A DNA stretch of 11,430 bases from CAZDDI01 sp964504195 (GCA_964504195.1 CAZDDI010000093.1:1-11430); one strand, 5' to 3'; shown: positions 1 through 6,450, numbered from the stretch's first letter. Numbers and translations: made by a program. The notes: generated by a model from the sequence alone, not told the origin.

Positions 1-53
1 CTCGGCGCTGGCGACGAATTGACCAAAGTCAAAACCATTTCAGCGAATGGTCA

Positions 54-188
54 GTACTCAGGCTCAAACTTTATCTGTCATTGCGAGCCACGTCTCCGTG
101 ACAGCCGTTCGTCTCCGAACGGCGCAATCTCAACTATGTATGAGATTGCACCGCCGCAGACGGCTCGCAATGACAAGTCTGAGTAGTT
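54..188. repeat. Palindromic repeat, family R1 copy 1 (MITE/REP-like)
   Basis: An outer perfect 14-bp inverted repeat (TGTCATTGCGAGCC at 76-89, its complement at 162-175) encloses two further perfect hairpins. One has an 8-bp stem (104-111 with 116-123, loop TCTC) and the other a 9-bp stem (124-132 with 141-149). The single strand could therefore fold into a three-way junction. Flanks are related in inverted orientation: TACTCAG at 55-61 and CTGAGTAGTT at 179-188. Positions 55-89 recur, inverted, at 3475-3509 with two mismatches. No coding capacity is evident. It is probably a non-autonomous mobile or REP-like element. Confidence 0.75.
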
Positions 189-227
189 ACATAATTTCAA
201 TGGCTTAGCGAAAAGGAGGACGTTGTA

Positions 228-1610
228 ATGGTGAAGGGGAAAGGATTGCGTTGGGGCGGGATGCTAATGGCAATCGGGCTGATGATAGGAGCGATCGGGG
301 GTTTGAGCGCACCTAAGGGGATAGGGCAAGCGGCTCCAGCGGTCCAATTTGTGTTACATGGACCAATAGGGTTACGACCTGACCCCCACGGAGAAAGTCA
401 CCGCGTCGCGCCACCAGTGGAGTTTTTAGAAGAAGGTAAAAGTAATACTATCATTACAGTACAATACTTGCCCGATGGCGAGTATGATGTTTGGGGAACA
501 CGCTGTTATAATTGGCCTAACGCAGCGCAAATGGCGTTTAATTATGCAGCCCGTATTTGGGCTTCACAAATCACCTCCTCTGTTCCTATTACCATTCAGG
601 CTTGTTGGGGTGATATTCCCGGCTATCTGGGTTGGGGCGGCTTTACTAGCGCACAAAATTTTCAAGGTGCGCCAATACCCAACACCAATTATCCTATGTC
701 CCTGGCAAACGCACTTGCGGATATTGATTTGAACGGCGAAACACCTGAGATTTTCACCACCTATAGTAATAATCTGGATTACTGGTATTTTGGCACAGAT
801 GGCAAAACTCCGACTAACCGGTATGATTTTGTTTCTGTTGTATTACATGAAGTTACACACGGCCTGGGTTTTGGCGGTTCGATGAATGTAAATGGCACAG
901 AGGGTAGCTGGGGTTCTTGGAACGGCTATGCAGACATCTATGATCACTTTACACAAGACGCCGAGGGCCATGCGCTTCTCAATACCACTATTTACCCCAA
1001 TCCCTCAGTGGAATTGGGAACAGCGTTGAGAAGCAACAATATCTGGTTCGATGGCCCATTTGCCAATGCTGCCAACGGCGGAACGCGCGTAAAATTGTAT
1101 GCCCCAAGCTCCTGGCTGCCAGCTTCCAGTTATTCACATCTGGATTACGCCACGTATGCCGGCACAATCAACGCCTTGATGGTATATGCGATTTCGCCCG
1201 GTACATCTATTCACTCACCTGGGCCAGTCACCAGCGGTCTATTAAAAGACCTCGGCTGGGTACAAACCTTAACCCCCACCCCAACACCTAGTAGTACGCC
1301 CACGGCTATCCCTACCAATACGCCGACAGCCACACCCACCAATACGCCCACAGCTACACCCACCAATACGCCCACGGCTACACCCACCAATACGCCCACG
1401 GCTACACCCACTAATCACCCTACGACCACACCTACCTATACTCCCGTACCTACGTCCATCTCCCCCACAACCACACCGCCAACCGATTTCAACCATCATG
1501 TCTATCTACCTTTAATCATCAATACTACCGATGCGGCCTTACCCGATACGATACCCTGGTACAACAGATTAGGCGAAATCATTCCACTGCTTTCCTGGCT
1601 TACTCCCTAA
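228..1610 (+). CDS. Secreted zinc metallopeptidase-like protein with TP-repeat linker
   Basis: A 460-residue protein, probably exported: a basic N-terminus, then a hydrophobic Gly/Met/Ile-rich stretch (about residues 10-28) and small residues before AAPAVQ suggest a Sec signal peptide. The putative catalytic motif HEVTHGLGFGG (207-217) gives two zinc ligands, H207 and H211, with E208 as general base. Position 11 of the metzincin signature is Gly rather than His or Asp. A later SHLD (H304) followed by NALM (M318) may supply the third ligand and a Met-turn; this is inferred from other HE..HGLGF proteins. SGLLKDLGW (336-344) closes the domain. Residues 349-418 are a Thr/Pro linker with 8-residue repeats, followed by a tail with VYLPLI, a motif I associate with surface proteins of this phylum. 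GGAGG at 215-219 supports the start. The gene is less GC-rich by eye than kbl. The substrate is unknown. Confidence 0.75.
   Translation: MVKGKGLRWGGMLMAIGLMIGAIGGLSAPKGIGQAAPAVQFVLHGPIGLRPDPHGESHRVAPPVEFLEEGKSNTIITVQYLPDGEYDVWGTRCYNWPNAAQMAFNYAARIWASQITSSVPITIQACWGDIPGYLGWGGFTSAQNFQGAPIPNTNYPMSLANALADIDLNGETPEIFTTYSNNLDYWYFGTDGKTPTNRYDFVSVVLHEVTHGLGFGGSMNVNGTEGSWGSWNGYADIYDHFTQDAEGHALLNTTIYPNPSVELGTALRSNNIWFDGPFANAANGGTRVKLYAPSSWLPASSYSHLDYATYAGTINALMVYAISPGTSIHSPGPVTSGLLKDLGWVQTLTPTPTPSSTPTAIPTNTPTATPTNTPTATPTNTPTATPTNTPTATPTNHPTTTPTYTPVPTSISPTTTPPTDFNHHVYLPLIINTTDAALPDTIPWYNRLGEIIPLLSWLTP
1296..1415 (+). repeat. Five tandem 24-bp coding repeats (TPTATPTN)
   Basis: Five in-frame 24-bp units start at 1296, 1320, 1344, 1368 and 1392 and encode residues 357-396 of the secreted metallopeptidase-like protein. 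The first unit reads TPTAIPTN and the next four TPTATPTN. Differences between units are few and mostly silent, which fits recent expansion by slippage or recombination. The product would be an extended, possibly glycosylated spacer between the catalytic domain and the C-terminal tail. Confidence 0.9.
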
Positions 1611-1720
1611 AGCAGCTCAAAGGGCGCAGCTCCTTCGAAAATGGCGAATGACGAATGGCGCGAATAGCAAATCAGAACTAGCGTAGCACGAACGGCGACT
1701 TCTCTCCCTGTACCACAAGG

Positions 1721-1940
1721 CTTATGAAAATTAAGAAAATTAACCGGAAATAAAACCATTTGCAAGAATCACTTCTTAAAAATTTACAAATTGAGAATTT
1801 TACCCCACCCCCTTGCCCCCTCCCCACGCTGCTGCGCGGCGTGGGGAGGGGGCAAAGGGATAGGGGGTATCATTTTATTTTTAGAACGACCAACTTGACA
1901 CAAAACCTTATTTACGGATTAATATCTTAAAATTCATCAG
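1721..1940. mobile_element. MITE-like element, family R2 copy 1 (220 bp)
   Basis: An AT-rich element with imperfect terminal inverted repeats. The left end CTTATGAAAATTAAG (1721-1735) faces the complement of CTGATGAATTTTAAG (ends at 1940). About 23 of the first 30 positions after the leading CTT/CTG match. The centre is a perfect 17-bp stem, 1813-1829 with 1839-1855, inside a longer imperfect C-rich/G-rich palindrome (about 1800-1870). The left 89 bases (1724-1812) recur at 11342-11430 with five mismatches and no gaps. It encodes no protein and so is probably non-autonomous. The central hairpin may also stop transcription from the upstream gene, although no clean T-run follows it. Confidence 0.7.
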
Positions 1941-2053
1941 CCTGTACGTCTGCTCCGCGTGGCTGTGAACGGCGCATCTATACACTGACAATTCGCGCCC
2001 ACATTTTCGTGCAGGGATGGTGTGCATCAGCACCAACGTCTCATGGCAAACTC

Positions 2054-2154
2054 AGGACTTACGCAAGTAGTGTACCTTGAGCCTGTCGAAGAGTCCGCAC
2101 TACCCAAAACTCATTGCCTTCGACAGGCTCAGGTAGCGGAATTGCGTAAGCCCT
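2054..2154. mobile_element. Short MITE-like element with GGACTTACGCAA-type ends (101 bp)
   Basis: The terminal inverted repeats are AGGACTTACGCAA at 2054-2066 and its near-complement TTGCGTAAGCCCT at 2142-2154 (12 of 13). An inner perfect 14-bp inverted repeat, TGAGCCTGTCGAAG (2078-2091) with 2118-2131, gives a second stem. The short internal arms GTAGTG (2067-2072) and CACTAC (2098-2103) could pair alternatively. There is no coding capacity. It lies 54 bases upstream of kbl, so it could carry or disturb the kbl promoter. The rest of 1611-2208 (1611-1720, 1941-2053) shows no gene and no clear promoter or terminator to me. Confidence 0.65.
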
Positions 2155-2208
2155 AAAACTAAAAGACTTTTTGTATAGGCTTAAATCATTAACCTGGAGG
2201 AAAAACCC

Positions 2209-3396
2209 ATGACCGAAACCAAATTACGCTGGATTGAAGATGAGCTGACCGCCCTCAAGGAGCAAAGCCTGTTTATCAACCTACGCACCATCGAATCGCC
2301 CGCCGGGGCGTGGATGATGGTAGATGGCAAGCGCGTGCTCAATATGTGTACGAACAACTACCTGGGCCTCGCCAACGACCCCCGTCTGGTACAGGCCGCA
2401 AAGGATGCGCTGGATCGTTTCGGCGCAGGGCCGACGGCGGTGCGTTCCATCGCCGGGACGCTCAGCCTCCACCGCGAGCTGGAGCAGGCGATGGCGGCCT
2501 TCAAGAACGTTGAGGATGCCCTCTACGTCCAGGCTGGCTTCCTTGCCAATCAGGCCGCGCTCGCCCCCCTGGTTGGCCCAGAGGATGTGATCTTCTCCGA
2601 CCGCCTCAACCATGCCAGCATCATTGATGGCGCGCGCCTCAGTCGCGCCAAGATCATCGTCTACGAGCACAACGATCCCGCTGACCTGGAAGCCAAGATC
2701 AAGGAGCACCTGCCGCAGTACCGGCGCGGTCTCATGGTAACGGATGGCGTCTTCTCGATGGATGGTGACCTCGCGCCGCTGGACGCGCTCTACGAGGTGT
2801 GCGCGCGCTACGAGGTGCTGACGATGGTAGATGACGCGCACGGTGAAGGGGTTGTGGGGCGCGGCGGGCGCGGCATCGTGGATCACTTCGGGCTGCACGG
2901 TAAGTTTGATGTGGAAATCGGCACGTTCTCCAAAGCCTTTGGCGTAGTGGGCGGTATCATCGCGGGGAAGAAGCTCATTGTAGATTACATCCGACAGAAG
3001 GCGCGGCCCTTCCTGTTCTCCAGCGCCGTTACCCCGGCGGATACCGCCGCGTGTCTGGCGGCGGTGCGTGCGCTCAGCGAATCCACGGAGCTGGTGGATC
3101 GCCTGTGGGAGAACACGCGCTACTTCAAGAGCGAAATGCAGACGTTGGGCTTCGATACGGGCCAGAGCGTCACCCCCATCACGCCGGTGATGCTAGGAGA
3201 TGTGAAACTCGCCAAAGAGTTCAGCCGCCAGCTCTTCGAGCGCGGCGTCTTTGCGATGGCGTTAGGCTTCCCCACCGTCCCCAAAGGCCTCGCACGCATT
3301 CGCGTGATGGTTTCCGCCGCGCTCTCGCGGGAAGACCTGGACTTCGGCCTGGAACAGTTCGCAACCGTGGGCCGGGAGCTCGGCGTCATCAACTAA
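2209..3396 (+). CDS. kbl: Glycine C-acetyltransferase (2-amino-3-ketobutyrate CoA ligase)
   Basis: A 395-residue fold-type I PLP enzyme of the alpha-oxoamine synthase family. Members condense acyl-CoA with an amino acid; Kbl interconverts glycine plus acetyl-CoA with 2-amino-3-oxobutyrate in threonine breakdown. Visible signatures are NNYLGLA (49-55), the LNHASIIDG segment with H135 to stack on PLP, TDGVFSMDGD (178-187), VDDAHG with D208 and H211 contacting the cofactor, and GTFSKAFG with K242 as Schiff-base lysine. The length and the RPFLFSS and RLWENT segments fit Kbl-type proteins, including the Bacillus form, better than BioF. GGAGG at 2196-2200 lies 8 bases before ATG. No threonine dehydrogenase gene is adjacent, so the physiological partner is not shown. 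BioF-like or another acyl-CoA specificity cannot be excluded from sequence alone. Confidence 0.88.
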   Translation: MTETKLRWIEDELTALKEQSLFINLRTIESPAGAWMMVDGKRVLNMCTNNYLGLANDPRLVQAAKDALDRFGAGPTAVRSIAGTLSLHRELEQAMAAFKNVEDALYVQAGFLANQAALAPLVGPEDVIFSDRLNHASIIDGARLSRAKIIVYEHNDPADLEAKIKEHLPQYRRGLMVTDGVFSMDGDLAPLDALYEVCARYEVLTMVDDAHGEGVVGRGGRGIVDHFGLHGKFDVEIGTFSKAFGVVGGIIAGKKLIVDYIRQKARPFLFSSAVTPADTAACLAAVRALSESTELVDRLWENTRYFKSEMQTLGFDTGQSVTPITPVMLGDVKLAKEFSRQLFERGVFAMALGFPTVPKGLARIRVMVSAALSREDLDFGLEQFATVGRELGVIN

Positions 3397-3433
3397 CAAT
3401 CAAAGACAAAACACGGAGATAAACCGCTCCGCC

Positions 3434-3513
3434 TTGTCATTGCGAGCCGCGTCTCTGCGCATCTGTTCGAAGACGGCTCGCAATGACAAATATAGTTTGA
3501 GCCTGAGTAGTTC
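3434..3513. repeat. Palindromic repeat, family R1 copy 2 (inverted, shorter)
   Basis: A 15-bp perfect inverted repeat (TTGTCATTGCGAGCC at 3434-3448 with 3475-3489) has a shorter interior than copy 1. The right flank 3490-3512, ending CTGAGTAGTT, matches the left flank of copy 1 (55-75) in reverse complement; over the 35 bases 3475-3509 only two differ. The left flank is not recognisable, so this copy looks degenerate. It sits between the kbl stop codon and the first terminator hairpin. Confidence 0.75.
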
Positions 3514-3529
3514 CTTACGTTACCTGTTG

Positions 3530-3549
3530 CGCCGCTAAAGCGGCGTTTT
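3530..3549 (+). terminator. Intrinsic terminator after kbl
   Basis: The stem CGCCGC (3530-3535) pairs with GCGGCG (3540-3545) over a TAAA loop and is followed immediately by TTTT (3546-3549). It lies about 130 bases after the kbl stop codon, beyond an R1 repeat that may have been inserted in between. Confidence 0.6.
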
Positions 3550-3551
3550 AA

Positions 3552-3590
3552 GGGGATTTTTGGCGGGGCTTCGCCCCGCAAAAAATCCCC
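3552..3590. terminator. Long bidirectional terminator hairpin between kbl and mutM
   Basis: GGGGATTTTT (3552-3561) pairs with the complementary A/T and C run at 3580-3590. Inside, GCGGGG (3563-3568) pairs with CCCCGC (3574-3579) over a CTTCG apex. The stem is about 16 bp with one bulge or mismatch. T-rich sequence flanks it on both strands, and it lies between the convergent ends of kbl and mutM. Confidence 0.6.
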
Positions 3591-3670
3591 TTTATTCCTG
3601 GCCTTTAGGTCGCATTTCTGTGACCATGCGATCGAAAGCATTTGTTTCAATTGTGCGCACCTGTGAAATT

Positions 3671-4525
3671 TCAAAGTTTTTCGGCGGACTCCTCAATTTT
3701 TACCCCCTGACATACCGGGCAGAAGTAGGTGCTGCGTTGCCCCTGCACCAGCCGCTCGATGGCGTAGCCGCAGCGGGAACAAGTTGCGCCGGCCCGGTCA
3801 TAGACCATCAACCGCTCCTGCTGACGGCCCAGCCCCCCGTCAGGATAGACGTATTGGCGATCGCCCAGACTTGTGCCCCCATTAGTGATACCTTCTTGCA
3901 GGGCGGCAATGATGGCCGTGTGCAGGCGCGTGGCTTCTGTAGGCGTTAGCGTCCCTGCGCTACGCTGCGGATGGATGCCCGCCTGCCATAAAGCCTCGCT
4001 CACATAGATGTTGCCCAACCCGGCAATAAAGGTCTGGTCAAGCAGCAGCCGTTTGATTTCGCCGCGCCGTCCGTGCAACGCCTCAGTCAACCACGCGACG
4101 GTGAAGGCTACCTCCAGCGGTTCAGGGCCTAAATGTCCTACCACTTCAACAGGGTCGCGCGCCAGATAAAAGCGTCCGAATTTGCGCTGATCATCATAAT
4201 GGAAGTGTAAACCGTTATCTAGTGTGAAGCGCGCGCGCGTGTGTGTGGACACAGGGGGTGTGTCCCCAGCAGCATAAACGAAGAACTTGCCAGTCATCCG
4301 CAGATGGACCAACCAGGTATCGCCGCTGCTTAGTGCAAAGAGCAGGTACTTGCCGCGCCGCGTGACGCTGTGAACAGTGCAACCTACCAGTGCCCGGCAA
4401 AAAGCGGCAGCCGTGGGCCGGTCAACCGTGCGCTCCCATAGCACCTCGGCTCGCGCAAAAGTGCGCCCGACGAGATGCGGGCGCACTTTGCGAACAATAG
4501 TTTCAACTTCGGGTAGTTCAGGCAT
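3671..4525 (-). CDS. mutM: Formamidopyrimidine-DNA glycosylase (8-oxoguanine repair)
   Basis: A 284-residue bifunctional base-excision enzyme that removes 8-oxoguanine and formamidopyrimidines and nicks the abasic site. The N-terminus MPELPEVETIVR carries the catalytic proline P2 (exposed after Met removal) and E3. RRGKYLL gives the conserved lysine K59, and HLRMTG (74-79) the intercalating Met region. DDQRKFGRF is at 111-119, and LLLDQTFIAGLGNIYVSEAL (160-179) is the helix-two-turn-helix. The C-terminal zinc finger has C249, C252, C269 and C272, with the DNA-contacting R264 in GQRSTYFC. All key residues are present. The start must be the ATG giving MPELPE; a partial site (GGGAAG, 4531-4536) precedes it. 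It begins 16 bases after the ferritin-like gene ends, so the two are probably co-transcribed. Confidence 0.95.
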   Translation of the reverse strand: MPELPEVETIVRKVRPHLVGRTFARAEVLWERTVDRPTAAAFCRALVGCTVHSVTRRGKYLLFALSSGDTWLVHLRMTGKFFVYAAGDTPPVSTHTRARFTLDNGLHFHYDDQRKFGRFYLARDPVEVVGHLGPEPLEVAFTVAWLTEALHGRRGEIKRLLLDQTFIAGLGNIYVSEALWQAGIHPQRSAGTLTPTEATRLHTAIIAALQEGITNGGTSLGDRQYVYPDGGLGRQQERLMVYDRAGATCSRCGYAIERLVQGQRSTYFCPVCQGVKIEESAEKL

Positions 4526-4541
4526 GGAGACTTCCCGGCAA

Positions 4542-5024
4542 CTACCGGGGATAGGGATAGAGCGTTTCGTAGCGTTGCAGCAGGATAGTGAAGTGTGTGG
4601 TTTCCGCGCTCACTAGCTGCAAGAAGAGCTGTTGCGCTTCAGCATGATCGGCGCGGGCTGCACCGTCTTTATAAAGCTTGATACTGGCATCCTCTGCGTT
4701 GAGCGCGAACAGCAGTGCATCTTCCAGCGAGGCTTGCGTGGAGATTTCGGTCACGCGACGCAGATCCGCCGGGAAAATTGGGGCGTTTACATCCGCTGGA
4801 GTAACTTTTCCCAGTTCGGGGATGGAGCACCAATCCTCGCCGCACTCTAGCGCAGCATACTGTCGCTCAATATAGCTCAGATGCGCCTTCTCGTCCTGCG
4901 CTAGCTGCTCAAACATCGCGCGTGTTTCTGCATCGCTACTCAAGCCGGCTGCTTTAAGGTAAAAATCTGCACCGTCTTTTTCCAATTGCATCGCCTGGGT
5001 CAAAATTTCGCTCAGAGAACTCAT
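4542..5024 (-). CDS. Rubrerythrin/ferritin-like diiron protein
   Basis: A predicted 160-residue, all-helical soluble protein. The spacing of E15, E45-x-x-H48 (DEKAH), E111 and E141-x-x-H144 (ETTH) fits the four-helix-bundle diiron site of the ferritin-like/rubrerythrin superfamily. There is no rubredoxin domain with paired CxxC motifs, so it is a short member whose electron donor is not evident. Likely roles are peroxide reduction or iron handling; the exact activity is not shown. Two adjacent ATGs follow GAGGAGG (5031-5037). The second (5022-5024) has a six-base spacing and is preferred; the first would add one Met. A longer reading frame from 5087 reads through an intergenic palindrome and is unlikely. 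It lies upstream of mutM with a 16-base gap, fitting a shared oxidative-stress role. Confidence 0.82.
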   Translation of the reverse strand: MSSLSEILTQAMQLEKDGADFYLKAAGLSSDAETRAMFEQLAQDEKAHLSYIERQYAALECGEDWCSIPELGKVTPADVNAPIFPADLRRVTEISTQASLEDALLFALNAEDASIKLYKDGAARADHAEAQQLFLQLVSAETTHFTILLQRYETLYPYPR

Positions 5025-5060
5025 CATTTGCCTCCTCAATGAAATAGTGATGGGTGAAGG

Positions 5061-5094
5061 GTAATGGGTGATGAGAACACCCATCACCCATTAC
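5061..5094. repeat. Intergenic palindrome, 13-bp stem
   Basis: GTAATGGGTGATG (5061-5073) pairs perfectly with 5082-5094 across an eight-base loop. Related GTGATGGGTGAAGGGTAA words precede it (about 5046-5064). It lies between the membrane-protein stop (5101) and the ferritin-like start (5024). No T-run follows on the minus strand, so it is not a classical terminator; it could be a processing or attenuating hairpin, or another small dispersed repeat. Confidence 0.6.
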
Positions 5095-5100
5095 CTAAAA

Positions 5101-5439
5101 CTACGCATAAAACAGCCACAAAAACTGTACAATTACCAACACACCTAAACCAAATACAGCTGCTTCCCAGAGCCACTTTGGTTGTATCCATTTTACACGA
5201 TAGATCAACATTTGAAAACCCAAGATCGCATGGATGTAAAACAATACCGCCGTGATGGGTGGCAGCCAAACCGCGTGTTGTTTCCCGGCTTGCGCAGGAT
5301 CAATCAACCCTAGCGTCAATTGCCGCACCAGGTCGCCCTTAAACACTGCCGGGCCGGTCATGAACATATACCACATCAACACAAAGAGAATGGGCGCGGT
5401 GATGCGGGTAATCCGGGCATAGATGGCGACCCGTTTCAT
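5101..5439 (-). CDS. Small three-helix membrane protein, possible cytochrome b-like
   Basis: A 112-residue protein with three apparent transmembrane helices (about residues 12-30, 57-80 and 88-111). There are only two histidines, H55 and H70, at the start and middle of helix 2. I do not recognise the family with confidence. The size and the FYIHAILGFQMLIYR segment recall small haem b membrane anchors, but a bis-His site is not proven. It starts eight bases after the stop of the DOMON lipoprotein, with GAGG (5444-5447) before the ATG, so the two are almost certainly one transcription unit. An inner-membrane electron-transfer partner for the lipoprotein is a reasonable guess. Alternatives are a quinone-interacting subunit or an unrelated small membrane protein. 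Confidence 0.7.
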   Translation of the reverse strand: MKRVAIYARITRITAPILFVLMWYMFMTGPAVFKGDLVRQLTLGLIDPAQAGKQHAVWLPPITAVLFYIHAILGFQMLIYRVKWIQPKWLWEAAVFGLGVLVIVQFLWLFYA

Positions 5440-5447
5440 AGGGCCTC

Positions 5448-6137
5448 TTAATCGTCCAGTGTGATTTGCCCACGCCCCACGGTGGGGTGATAGGCATTAA
5501 AATCGTCGCTGCGACCCATAGCAACGATGATGTTGTAGGTTCCGCCGGGGACGAGCACCTTATCGTACACATCGCCAGAGTTGAGCGGAATCTGGAACTC
5601 GAAGCGGGTGATGCCATTCTCCTCCACCCCGGCAAACGCGATGATGTCGTTCGTACCACCAAGCTCCTCATCCGGGGGATGATTTGCACCGGTAGGCGCA
5701 GTGCCAAAAGCGTCCCATATCAACGCTTCGCCGTCTTTGACATAGCCAAGAATATAATCCGCATCCTTCATGCCCTGAGACGGCTCGATGCCAATGGCAA
5801 TCCAGCCACTGGTCGCGCCCTCCATTGCCATGTAGAGATATTCAGCATCATTGCGCCACCACAAGCGTATCCCACGGATTTCTGCCTCGCGGGAGTATTC
5901 CCCCGGAGTAACAACACCATCCGCTATCCAGGGAACATCAGCTATAACGGGAACCTCGGTGGGCTGTATCTCATCTGGCGTATCTACAGATGGCGGAGAC
6001 TGCGTAGGGTCTGTTTGCGGCAGCGGGGTAGCAGACAAGACGGTGCTGGTGGGTGACTCTGTAGGTGTTATTTTCGGCTGGCAGCCAACGAGTAGAACTA
6101 GCAAGCACATTCCCGTAATCCAGAGTAAACGTTTCAT
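5448..6137 (-). CDS. Lipoprotein with DOMON-type domain (putative haem binding)
   Basis: A 229-residue lipoprotein. MKRLLW and a hydrophobic stretch lead to the lipobox LVGC with C19 as lipidation site. A Thr/Pro/Ser linker (about 21-62) precedes the domain. Residues 68-229 resemble DOMON/CBM9-like beta-sandwich domains: WIADG, then GWIAIGIEPSQGMKDADYI, EFQIPL, and the closing AYHPTVGRG. By comparison with haem-binding DOMON domains, in which Met and His ligate haem b, M123 and H217 are plausible axial ligands. The domain would sit outside the cytoplasmic membrane and pass or sense electrons; a sugar-binding role is the main alternative. The start at 6137 has GGAGG (6143-6147) five bases upstream; a TTG at 6149 would overlap that site and is rejected. 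A strong promoter lies at 6183-6211. Confidence 0.8.
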   Translation of the reverse strand: MKRLLWITGMCLLVLLVGCQPKITPTESPTSTVLSATPLPQTDPTQSPPSVDTPDEIQPTEVPVIADVPWIADGVVTPGEYSREAEIRGIRLWWRNDAEYLYMAMEGATSGWIAIGIEPSQGMKDADYILGYVKDGEALIWDAFGTAPTGANHPPDEELGGTNDIIAFAGVEENGITRFEFQIPLNSGDVYDKVLVPGGTYNIIVAMGRSDDFNAYHPTVGRGQITLDD

Positions 6138-6182
6138 GTGAACCTCCAAGTATGTATGTTTTTCAATAAATTTATCATATTT

Positions 6183-6211
6183 ATTGTATCACAATCATTG
6201 TATACAGTCAA
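6183..6211 (-). promoter_or_regulatory. Sigma-70-type promoter for the lipoprotein gene, with spacer palindrome
   Basis: Read on the minus strand, TTGACT (6206-6211) and TACAAT (6183-6188) are separated by exactly 17 bases. The predicted start of transcription is near 6176, giving an untranslated leader of about 39 bases. The spacer contains the 11-base palindrome ACAATCATTGT (6191-6201), a possible operator. Confidence 0.65.
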
Positions 6212-6450
6212 TGCTCACGGACTCATAGAGTTTCTGTCACTTTTTCGTAGAATGCTATTTGCAGAGGTATTTTGCCCCCCTCCCTCGCACCCTGTGCCGC
6301 ATAGCAGCAGGGGGGAGAGAAGCGGAGTAAGTTCTCAACTTGCAATTGCGGTTATTGCAAGGGCGTTTTTAACGCCCTCCAAAGGCTCTCCCAAACTGGC
6401 TGCTTGCCCGCGCACAAAACTTTGACGCACACCCGTAATAGAAATACGAC
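6212..6450. other. Gene-free divergent region with small hairpins
   Basis: No gene is supported here. Positions about 6273-6317 form an imperfect C-rich/G-rich palindrome (CCCCCCTCCC facing GGGGGGAGAG). CTTGCAAT (6339-6346) pairs with ATTGCAAG (6354-6361). AGGGCGTT (6360-6367) pairs with AACGCCCT (6371-6378) over a three-base loop. Neither perfect hairpin is followed by a T-run. They look like small repeats or operator-like sites rather than terminators. Confidence 0.5.

Noticed and set aside
1..186. Frame 1 is open from the window edge to TAG at 184-186, possibly the end of an upstream gene
   Set aside because: Most of its length runs through the palindromic R1 repeat, and the first 18 codons show no recognisable protein. 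Without upstream sequence it cannot be supported.
188..195. TACATAAT upstream of the metallopeptidase gene as a -10 box
   Set aside because: No plausible -35 box lies 16-18 bases upstream, and it overlaps the end of the R1 repeat.
1296..1415. Regular 24-bp repeats considered as a CRISPR array
   Set aside because: The units are contiguous without spacers and are in frame, encoding TPTATPTN.
1211..1499. Minus-strand frames opposite the TP repeats, giving Val/Gly- or Gly/Arg/Cys-rich repeats
   Set aside because: They are antisense reflections of the 24-bp coding repeats and have no ribosome-binding site or family resemblance.
2281..2898. A 205-residue minus-strand frame inside kbl
   Set aside because: It lies entirely opposite a well-supported enzyme gene in GC-rich DNA and shows no known motifs.
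3393..3674. A 93-residue minus-strand frame between mutM and kbl
   Set aside because: It is built from the R1 repeat and terminator hairpins; the peptide with CHCEPSSN is a typical translation of this repeat.
5466..6056. A 196-residue plus-strand frame opposite the DOMON lipoprotein
   Set aside because: The minus-strand gene has a lipobox, domain motifs, ribosome-binding site and promoter; the opposite frame has none.
6138..6425. A 95-residue plus-strand frame in the divergent intergenic region
   Set aside because: It crosses the lipoprotein promoter and several hairpins, lacks a ribosome-binding site, and has no recognisable family.
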